Shown one piece after another: positions 9,269-21,200 of a stretch of DNA of 46,242 nucleotides. Numbering within the stretch: position 1 is the first letter of the stretch; the number at the start of each line of letters is the position of its first letter. The translations under genes and the position numbers were made by a program. A model generated the notes under the pieces. The model did not search any database and had not been told where the DNA came from. It saw nothing but the letters and a program-made list of their open reading frames with translations. The stretch is from a virus: positions 1-46,242 of IMG/VR virus record IMGVR_UViG_3300030060_008146. One strand, written 5' to 3'.

Positions 9269-12200
9269 CTACTTCTACCTCCATTCTATCGATATCTTTA
9301 CGTTCACCATATACTACGTAGTTATAGCAATCAGAAACTCCACCTATACAAATATGTTCATTGCTCTGACACTTAACATATAAACACTGATAACTACCCA
9401 CTGGTGTTAATATTACTGAAACAGAGTCATCTCTAACTAATCCTTTCCAATATTCTGGTAAAGTAATACAACTTTTATCAGTTTTACCTCTAAATTGTAC
9501 ACCCCATTCTGGAGCCTCTACAGCACCGTGTTTTAGTTTATAACCAGGCTTTGTTGGGTGATCAATTAAGAATGCTTTTGTACAAGCACTAAAGTGATTA
9601 ACACCGGTTAGATCACCATCTATAATAACAGCTCCTGTAGATCCAGCAATACACCCGGTAACACATACTCCAGTATTTGTTGTCTCAAACTTCTTAGAAC
9701 CGTTGTAATATAAATCAACAGAGCCATCTTTGGTAAATTTAGCCTGAGCTTCACCACCTGTTGTTTGAATGTTAGTAGATGCATCAGCTAATAAGAAAAG
9801 AGCACCAGTACCGCTATCTTTAATAACACTATTACTTCCATCATGGTATATTTGTAAATCCTTATGATTACCTGCTGTTATTTTACCATCATCAGGAACA
9901 GCAACTTCAGATGTTGCACTAAGACCTGCAACACAAATGCCAGTAGATGTCGTCTCAAACTTTTTACTGTTGTCATGATAAAGCTCTACTGCTCCGTCAT
10001 CCAAAAATTTAGCTTGCGTTTCACCTCCATCTCCAGACCTTATACATGTATTATTACCATCTAGATATAAAATCCCATTAGTAGCAGCTACTCTTGTATA
10101 TCCAGTCGTACCTTCAATTTTATTGTTTCCGTCGTGATATAATTGTAAATCAGCACTACAGCCTAACCCTATCTTGTAGCCATCCGGTAAGTTTAACGCC
10201 TCATTTAAAGTATCAGTACCAATACCAACTCTCGGAGCAGAAGCATTAGCAGATAACGTCATGGCAAATCCCTGTGATGTACCTATTCTTACAGAACCTG
10301 ACTTACCACTAGTAAGACATAATTCTGCTGCGTTGCTAACATATTGTGCATCAAGTTTTGTTCCAGCAAAACAACTACTTGCGTTAATTACTTTACCTAG
10401 TATGGTACCACAAGTAGTTTTAATATCACATCTACCGCTTATAGTACCAAATACGGTAAGTTTTTCATTAGGTGTAGTAGTACCTATACCCACGTTACCA
10501 GCAGAAACAGGTAAACCAGTACCTATTAATATTTGTTCTTCACCACCATCTAACCGCAAGTAATCAACTTCATTACCATAGCCGTCGTCAGCTTTAAATA
10601 AAATATCAGCATCAGATGCTTGATTGCAAAAAGTTATATTTCCTTTGGTACCAATTAATAACGCGTTAGTATCATTATGACTTATTGTAAAATCTTCATT
10701 AGTTCCAAATCCAGCTGTTACATTATCAGCAAATCGGAAGTTTTGCTTAACACAAGTATTATTTGCACTACTATCAATCCTTATATACTCAGCAGCAGTA
10801 CCACTGGAGTTTTCAGCGCAAAATACGATATCATTACCATGATCATAGTTATAGAAAATTATATCACCACTATGACTTTCAACAAAATTTGTTGAACCAT
10901 CGTGATAAAATCTAAAGTTACCACCTGTACCAAATCGAAGGCTGCAATTATTTACTAAGTTGAGAGAACCAGAAGGTGAGTTTGTACCTATACCAATATT
11001 ACCAGCAAAATAGTTAGGACTAGGACCAGCAGCACTCAGACTTCCACTAGCGCTTATGTTACCATGTACAGTTAATTTTTCAGCTGGTGCTACTGTACCT
11101 ATACCAACATCACCCCCATTTTCAATAGCAACAGAAACAGATCCAGTATTATTTTTAATGTATTGTATACCAGAAGAACTGGCTGTCCAATCATTAGTAT
11201 AAAGAGCATTCCCTACAACCAAATTACTGCTAAATTCACCGTCTCCACATACATAAAGTATACGCGATGATATTGTCGGTGTACCAATATTAACCTTACT
11301 AGCAAAATAGTTAGGACTAGTACCACCAGCACTAAGACTACCACTGGCGCTTATATCACCAAGTACAGTTAATTTTTCTGCCGGAGCTGGTGTTCCTATA
11401 CCGACATTACCCCCCTCGAGAATCGTCAATCTTTCGGTAAGGCCGCCACCGCCATTGACTCTTGTTGATAGAGCCAAGCCCGCTCCGTAATCCCCGCCAG
11501 TAGCATTCGTTTTCTTTGCTTCTATGCTTCCGAATACTGTTCTGGTCGTGCCTGAATATGCTCCATAAAAATCAATCTCTCCACCAACACCCGCTGCCGC
11601 AGAAGTTGTATCAGCAACAATTACAACCCCATCAGAACCTTTTGCTCCAGCGACCTCAAGCTTTGTTCCTGGATTAGTTGCACCTATACCTACGTTATTG
11701 GTTGATCTATGAATCGTTAATGCATCAGCACCTAATGAACCATTATAAATACGAAACATATTTGTTGTTGCACCACCAACATATTGGTTCTCAAGGCCCC
11801 AAGTAATATCACCATTAATTAAATTTACCTTTGAAGACGCTGTCGATGTTCCGCTTACGGTAACGGTAGGTGTAGCTCCAGTAATATCAAGTAAAGATTG
11901 CGGTGTTATTGTTCCTATACCAATATTACCAGCAAAATAGTTAGGACCAGGACCAGCAGCACTTAAACTACCACTAGCACTTATGTTACCAAGTACAGTT
12001 AATTTTTCAGCTGGTGCTACTGTACCTATACCTACGTTACCACCTTCCTCAAGACGCATTAATTCATCAGAACCATTGACATCAAATATGATATCACTGT
12101 TTGCACTTACTTTTGTATCATCGTTAAACTTTATGTAAGAGCTTGCATAAGTTGTTCCTTTAAATTTTTTATCATCACCTAATGCTACATTACCAGAAGA

Positions 12201-15200
12201 ATCAATGGTCATCATTGTCGAAGTTCCAGTTACATCAATCTTTAGATTACCATCACCGATTAAGAGGTTGTCTGAACCATCCATCTTAGCAACACCTATC
12301 ACCCCACCTCCAGCAGTCTCTGCCAAATACTGTTGATTGTTATCTATCCTTATGTTACCTGAAGAAACATGTAATTTAGACTGTGGACTATAAATGCCAA
12401 TTCCAACTGCACCGTCATCATCGATTACTACATCATCACCATTTCTATCAACAAAATGTGCAATAGGTTCCGAACCTTCTTGAGCTACAAATAATGCAGG
12501 TCCTGTACCACTATTAACAACTGACAGTGCTGAAGTAACGGTAACACTTGTATCTATGTAAATCATATCACCACAGACGCTTAAGTTACCCATTACTGTA
12601 GTATTACTACCAATATACGCTTCCCCGGTAGTACATAGCTTACCAGTAACACAGACACCATCATCCGTTGTCTCAAACTTCTTATTATCGTTGAAACGCA
12701 ATTCAGCTCGACCGCCACAAACAGAAAGAAAAGATTTTTCAGCACCATGCGCGAGTACAAGAGAGCTTGAAGAATCATCAGTTCTTATAAAGAAATCACC
12801 GGAGTGTTGGTTTCGTATATAGGAATTAGCTCCATTGTGATATATTAGTAAATCTTTATGATTTCCTGCTGTTATACAGACACTATTAGGTACATGTACT
12901 CCTTTTGCTGCACTTAATGTACCTACTGCGCTTATGTTACCTGCTACAGTAAGCTTTTCGTTTGGTGCTGTAGTTCCTATACCGAAATTACCCGCAGGTG
13001 TGATTGAAGTGCGATATGTCGTATTTGTATCATCATATATACCAAAATTACCATCATTGTTAATAATTGAAAAATCAGAATCGTTATTTGTATCTTGTAA
13101 AAATATTCTAGGATATGTACTTGTTAATTTTAAATTACCAGCAACGGTGAGTTCTTGATCAGGGCTATTAGTACCAATACCAACTTTACCTTCAAAGTAA
13201 TTATTATCTGGACCAGCGGCGCTAAGACTACCACTAGCGCTAATGTTACCATGTACAGTTAGTTTTTCTCTTGGAGCTGCTGTACCTACACCGAGTTGAC
13301 CGGTTGCTGATAACCTCATAGTTTCAACTTTTGAACCTGCATCTGTACAAAATATTACATCTTTTAGAGCATCATCGTTTTCAATTATAAAATCACCAAT
13401 ATTGTTATATATTCTAAAGTTGTTATAAATGTGAGTGAGACACGCGCATGTGTCTATCTTATAACTATATCCTGAATCTATCTTTACAGTACCAGCGCAA
13501 ACTTTAAGCTTTTCTTCAGCCGCATTAGTTCCGATACCAACATTAGCTCCTCCGGTACCTATTGCTATTTTAGAAGACGCGCTCGAAGTATCTATCGTAA
13601 ATACATCATCGCTGTCCACCCATCTCAAGAAAGCATCTGTATTAAAATATAGTTGTGTTCTTTTAGCAGCAGGAGCTAATATAGAAATACCAGCATGATC
13701 AGATCCTTCAATTATTAATTCATCAGCACCAGTAGTACAGGTTTGACTACTTGCCCCGGTACTAACATGAAGTTTGCCTTCAGGTGCATCTGTACCAATA
13801 CCTACGTTACCAGCAGACTGAATAACCATTCTCGTTGAATTACCAGTAGTAAAGCATAACCCCCCATAAGCTGTTCCACATTTACCTATTCTTGGATCAC
13901 GTGTTGTTGCCAAGGTGCCTGTTCCAGCTCCCCAATCTCCAAATCGTATTCCAGAACTTGCATCAAAATATAGTTTTTTACCTCCGCCCCATTCCCAAAA
14001 CTGACAATTGTCTTGAAATTTCCATGCTGCATTGTACGTTGAACCGCTGGTATCGGTCATGTATATGAAAGGATTATTATGTCTTACATACATATTACCA
14101 TCAGCACTTATGTTACCAGCAACAGTAAGTTTAGCAGCACTTGCATCTGTTGTACCTATACCAACGTTACCAGCAAAGTAATTAGGACTAGGTCCAGCAG
14201 CACTTAGACTACCACTAGCACTTATGTTACCTAATACAGTAAGTTTTTCAGCAGGCGCTGCAGTACCAATTCCTATACGCGCTGTACTAGTATCAGAATA
14301 AAGTATAGGGGTACCTGAATTATTAGAAACATAAAAATCATTACCTGCTGCAGCAGGTTTAATTTCATAACTGTTTCCATACGTGCCAGATGAACCATGT
14401 GAACCTATTCTCCAAGTTTCCGAACCACCTGGCATGAATCGTAAATGAGTATTAATATCATAACTACCATGCACACTTTCAATAAAGGGTAATGCAGCTC
14501 CACCATCATAATCTATTCCTAAACTTACAGGATTAGATGCATGATATAGTTCTAACGCAATAGTATTTGCAGTTGTTCTAGAACCTATTCTTAAATCACT
14601 ACCACCGTTCAACGCACCACCACCGCTCTTTCCTATATAATAACCTTCACCAGATCCGGGTAATTTAATATTTAGAGCACTAAGACCGCCATTAGCGCTT
14701 ATGCCTCCTGCTACAGTAAGTTGTTCACTAGGGCTATTAGTACCAATACCAATCTTACCAGCAAAATAGTTTACATCACCAGAAGCGCTAAGACCGCCAA
14801 ATGCACTAATACCGCTACTATGTGATCGCAATATACTGTTGCATATGCATGCAGAAGTATACCACATTGGTATATAATTAGCTGTACCAGCACCTTGAAC
14901 CCCTACATTATCGGTAGTACAAAATATATGAGCTAAATCGCGACCAGCTGAAACAAAACCTCTCGTTGTATCACTAACTGATACGCTCGAACCACTTAAC
15001 GGCCCCCCCGTGCTTATACTTTGCGATGCAGTAATACCACCTGTAATATCAACTCCAGTATTTTTTGTAGTTAATTTGATGGCGCTATTATACATCAAAA
15101 AGTTACTGCCGCCGTCAGTAAACTGCGCCATGGCGTTACCATCTGTGTCTTGCAAATATATAGCAGGTCCGTTTGTTTGTATATGAAGACCGCCCGTTCC

Positions 15201-18200
15201 AACATCTCTTACATAACTAAGACTACCATTGTGGTATAGTTCTAAATCTTTATTATTACCTGCTGTTATTTTACTGTTATCCGGAACGCTTACTCCTCCT
15301 GTTGCGCTTAATGCACCTAAAGCGCTTATGTTACCTGCTACTGTTAGTTTTTCAGCTGGTGCTGTTGTACCAATGCCCACATCACCACCGTCAAGGATGG
15401 TAAACACCTCCGTGGTATTATCAAGTACGTTAAGAAGATCTGCTGTGCCGGTGCCTTTAATGAGTGCTACTGGATTTGAACCATTATCACTAACAATTTC
15501 TAAGTCAGCAGACGACCCTCCTAAAGTTCTATATCGCCCAGAAGAAGTATATGATCTTATACTACCGGTAACATCAAGCTTTTCATCTGGTGATGTTGTT
15601 CCTATACCTACATTATCTCCATTAGAAGCATTAAGAAGTGTATCACCATCAGCCTTTAAAGTAATTTCAGCACCCCCAGTACCTTGGTATGTAATAAAAA
15701 AATCAGAATCATTACCACCATCAGCGTGATAAAAATTAACATTATCACTACCACCGCTTCCATTATCAATACGCAACCCCCCTGTACTTCCATGACCTCG
15801 TATGTGAAATTTTGCACCCGGGGTACATGTACCTATACCAACATCACCCCCGCTAAGCCAGCTATCACCATTAGAGTTTAATCTAATATTTTCAAAAGCA
15901 TTATTATAAATTTGTAATTTACCTGCAGTACTTTGTCCATTAGCTATAGCAACACAACCCATATTTGGTTTAATATGAAAGTGACCTCCACCTTGTTGCA
16001 AACATGTACATCTGCCATTAGTACTTGAAAGCATAGCAACAGCTTCAGAACCACCTATAGTAAGCAATTGATCTGGATCGGGTGTTCCAATACCAACTTT
16101 ACCAGCTACATTAACATAACATGCTTCTATCTCACCATCGCCTTTAAATAATACATTTTCACCACCAGATACATGAAATTTTATACAGTTATCATTACCA
16201 AATTTAATAGAGTTATCAGTATCGCGTCCTATATTTAAACTGGTATTTAAAATACTGGTTATGTTTGTCTGAGCAGCATCGACATTTAATGTTACGCACC
16301 CGACTGTGCCTCCTCCATTTAATCCTGTACCAGCTTCAACTTCTGTTATATCTCCATCTGTTGTAGAAAATATATCTGCTAAATCACGACCAGCGGAAAC
16401 AAAACCATAAGTTGTTGCTGAAGCACTTAATCCTCCAACTACACATACACCAGAGTCGGTAGTACTAAAGCGAGATATGTTATTGTGGTACAAATTAACA
16501 GCCCCATCCTCAAAGGCTGTCATCATAGTCTCGCCATTGTTTGCTGATTTTAATCTATACGCATTTGTACTAACTATTATATCACCTGTTCCGCTTTCGT
16601 CTCGAATGTAAGAATTAGAACCATCGTGGTATATTTGTAAATCCTTATGATTTCCTACTGTTATACAGGCACTATCAGGTACATGTACTCCTCCTGTTGC
16701 ACTTAATGATCCTAATGCGCTTATATTACCTGCTACAGTTAGAGTTTCATTAGGAACCTCAGTACCGATGCCAAGCTTACCATCAGCTTGAAGGTTTAAA
16801 ACTGTGCCTGCTGAATTCTTAGCTTTTAAAATGTCTCGACTATCTGAAGCTGTACCTGTTTCCAAAAGCAAAACACTTCCGGAAGATATAGTTTTTAATC
16901 TAGCGAGTGCGCCAACACCGCTGTTAGCGCCTTGAATATATAAATGTTGTTGATCTAAGGCAGAGCAAATCTCGAGATTTGCCTCTGGTCTATTTGTACC
17001 AATACCAACTTTACCAGTAAAATAGTTTACATCACCAGAAGCGCTAAGACCACCGAATGCACTAATACCACCACTGTGTGATCGTAATATACTATTACAT
17101 ATACATGAAGAAGTATACCACATTGGTATATAATTAGCTGTACCGGTACCCATAACCCCTTCACGATCTGTAGTACAAAATATATTAGCTAAATCGCGAC
17201 CAGCTGAGACAAAACCATTAGTTGTAGCTGCAGTACAAATACTATTAGCAGCGCTTAAAGAACCAAAAATATCAACACCGGTATTTGTTGTCCCAAACTT
17301 CTTGGAGTTGTTGTAGTAAAGACTTACTGCACCAGCTCCACCTGCAGTAATCATATCTTGACCATCTTTATCTTCTATCTGTACAGTGTTACCTGATCCA
17401 GGTCTTATATATAAACTACCAGCTCCTCCTTCTGCTGTTACAAAATTATGCGTACCGTTATGATATATTTGTAAATCTTTATGATTACCTGCTGTTATTT
17501 TACCGCTATCAGGTACGTGTACTCCTCCTGTTGCGCTTAATGCTCCTAATGCGCTTATGTTACCTGCTACAGTAAGTTTTTCGTTTGGTGCTGTTGTACC
17601 AATACCTATATCCTCTGCGTTGACCGTTAACTGTGGATTGTTGTTTATATTTAAAGTTAAAATTTGACCCGTTTTAGAGTTTAATCCTGTTGCTCCATTT
17701 GCATTTTGTTTAACAGCATAATTTGCTGAAGTACCATTATCAAAATGTGAAAAATAGGCATTATCACCCACGTAATTACCAATTCTTGACTGACCTATGA
17801 CAGCGTTTGTTGGGTTATCAGCATTTATACAAAGATTAGATCCAGCGTAAAGTGTATTACGAGCACTAACACTGCCTTGCAAATAAGTAGTAGTTACATC
17901 TGCATTACCAATAGATACTGTATTACTTCCACACCCTAATGCAGCATTACCTATAACCGTTTCATTTTGAACACCGTTACAAGTAGCTCTAGTATTAAAT
18001 CCAATATAAGTATTACTACACCCGTTATGCCATGTAGCACCAGACCTGGTATATCTACCTGCATTAGAACCAACTAAAACATTCTGACCCATTGTAGTGC
18101 CTGATAAATTCATTCCAGCAGTATATCCTATAGCTGTGTTGTTACTACCGGTTAATGAGCATTGTAAAGCATAACCACCTACAGCTACATTATTTGCTCC

Positions 18201-21200
18201 AATTGTATTACAAAGTAAAGAATCAATACCAACTGCAACATGAACATTACCTGATGTGTTACTATGTAGAGCACGATGACCAACCGCAGTTTGATTATTT
18301 GTTACATTAGCGCTTAATGCACAATTTCCAACTGCAACGTTATTACTTAGAGTATTGCAAAATAGCGCTTTGCTTCCAACTGCAACGTTATTGTTACCTG
18401 TTGAATTTGTTTTATTAGATTGGCAACCTATAGAGACATTACGATCACCTGTCGTGTTACAAGCTGCAGCGCCACATCCAACAGCTACGTTACGTAGTCC
18501 TTCTGTATTATTTGTTAATGCACCTTCACCTACGGCAACGTTTTGATAACCTGTGGTATTGGCTAACATAGCCTGTAAACCAATTGCAGTGTTTTGTCCT
18601 CCTGAAGAACTGTTTAAAGCTTGTGTACCAAATCTTGTATTAGCCGTACCAGCATCACTACAATAACCACTTAACGAGCTTACACTTCCGCCTACAGTTA
18701 ATTTATCTGTAGATATGGTTAACTTAGCAACCCCGGTATGTATTTCAGGACCATCAGCTATTACAAAACTATCTGCAGATTGGTCCACCCCTGCCGCCCA
18801 GCATTTTGTATCTTGATTATATCTTATTTGAGGGTCAGCATTACTACCTAATATACTAACACATAAACCAGATGTACCTATATCTCTTTCGAAAGTACCA
18901 AGAAGTGCAGACCCTTGTACGCATATACCACCTAAAGCATCGTCATCATCAACATGTAGTAGAGTGCCCGGCTTAATGGTGTTAATACCAACCCTGCCGG
19001 CAAAATAATTAGGACTAGGTCCAGCAGCACTTAAACTTCCACTAGCGCTTATGTTACCGAGTACAGTTAATTTTTCTGCTGGTGCTGTTGTCCCTATACC
19101 AACCTTACATTGAGATATATAACTATCCGCGTCACTATGTATAACAGTTCTCGTATTGCCCCCGCTGTCGTTAATACAAATCACCCCGTCGTCTGACGCA
19201 TTCCCTACTACAACTGATTGTATTCCTGCTGAATTGGTTGTTGCAACTTCACCCCTGACTGTTAATTCTTGACTTGGTTTATTAGTACCAATACCAACGT
19301 TACCTTCAAAATAGTTATTAGCACCTGAAGCACTAAGACCACCAAATGCACTAATACCACCACTGTGTGATCGTAATATACTGTTGCATATACATGCAGA
19401 AGTATACCACATTGGTATATAATTAGCTGTACCAGCACCTTTAACCCCTTGACAATCTGTAGTACAAAATATATGAGCTAAATCGCGACCAGCTGAAACA
19501 AAACCTCTCGTTGTAGCTGCAGCACAAATACTATTAGCACTAAGACCATTTTGCGCACTTATACCACCAGCTACAGTAAGTTTTTCTGCTGGTGCTGTTG
19601 TACCAATACCTACATCACCAGAATTAGTAATGGTAAATAACTCTGTTCCTCCATCACTATTTAAGAGACGAGTTCTATTAGAGCCACCTCTAAATTCTAA
19701 TTGGTCACTAAGTGCTGATGCTCTAAATAAATCTGCGCGAACAGTTGATGAGTCGAAGTTAACAATATCTGAATTAGTAACCTTTATAGCCTCTGAACCG
19801 TTACCTTTAATAGTCAAACGACCATCCTCCAAATGAAGTTTTGTGTCAGGTCTACATGTACCTATACCAACCCTACCAGCAAAATAGTTTACATCACCTG
19901 AAGCACTTAACCCACCAAATGCACTCAAACCACCACTATGTTCTCTTAATATACTATTGGTTATTCCCGTAGTACTACACCACCTTGGTATATAATTTGT
20001 TGTACCAGATCCTCCTATAGTACCTCCTCCGGTTGAAAATATATTAGCTAAATCACGACCAGCAGAAACAAACCCATTAGTTGTAGCTGCAGCACAAATA
20101 CTATTAGCACTAAGACCATTTTGTGCACTGATACCACCAGCTACAGTTAGTTCCTCTGCAGGAGCTGATGTGCCGATACCAACGTTGCCGGAAGTCCTAG
20201 GAATTGTTATAACTGGGTTATCATCTGATACTGTTGTATTATTAACATCATGAACTCCAAGTATAAAATTGTTATCAGCACCATCGTATTGAACATAACC
20301 ACCTAACCAATTTGCACTTCCTTCAATAAGACGAAGTTTTGATCCCTCATCATCATTTCCATTGCTCTGAATAGCTAATGTTGCTGCACCAGATTGACAT
20401 ATATGAAGTGGATACTGAGGAGAAGTTTCACCAATACCTACATTACCATCCTGTTTTATTGTCAGAACCTCAGTAGCATTATTATCATTATTAATACTAA
20501 ACCTTCCATCAGTTTGGACTTTTAAACTAAAATCTTTATTATTCCCAGTTTCTTTAAGTACAAACCGTGGAGCAGTCGCTTGAAGTTGACCATCTCCCAC
20601 CACATCCAACTTGACCATTGGGTTAATAGTACCAATACCTACATTACCAGCAAAATAATTATCGCTACTTCCTGTTGCGCTTAATGAACCTAAAGCGCTT
20701 ATATTTCCGCTTACTGTTAATCTTTCTTGGGGTGTTGCTCCACCACCAGCTAGGGTAGCTATTGGTATACCTAACCCTACATAACCGTTGTCTGAAAATA
20801 CTATATCATCACCGTTAGCATCTACGAAATGAGCTATAGGTTCACTACCTTTTTGTTGTACATATAATGCAGGACCGGTACCAGAATTAATTACTGAAAG
20901 AGCAGAAGTAACTGTAACGTTAGTATCTATATAGTGCATATCTCCTTGCACACTAAGATTACCTAAAATTGTAGCATTATTACCAACATTTAAATTATTT
21001 GTCGCGCTTAAACTACCACCTATAATAGCTGTACATCCAGAGGTTCGTATTATACTATCACCTATACAACAACCTGAAGTAAATTTTGCTATAACATTTG
21101 TCGTACCACAGCCACCTATACCTCCAGCAGATCCTCCAGGACCAAAAACATCTAATAGATCAACTCCAGCTGATACTATAGATCTAGATGCATATATGTT

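Noticed and set aside
10261-15881. Several plus-strand open frames of 60-166 codons inside the giant fibre gene (for example 15229-15729)
   Set aside because: They are antisense shadows of the repetitive fibre coding sequence, low in complexity and without promoter or start signals.
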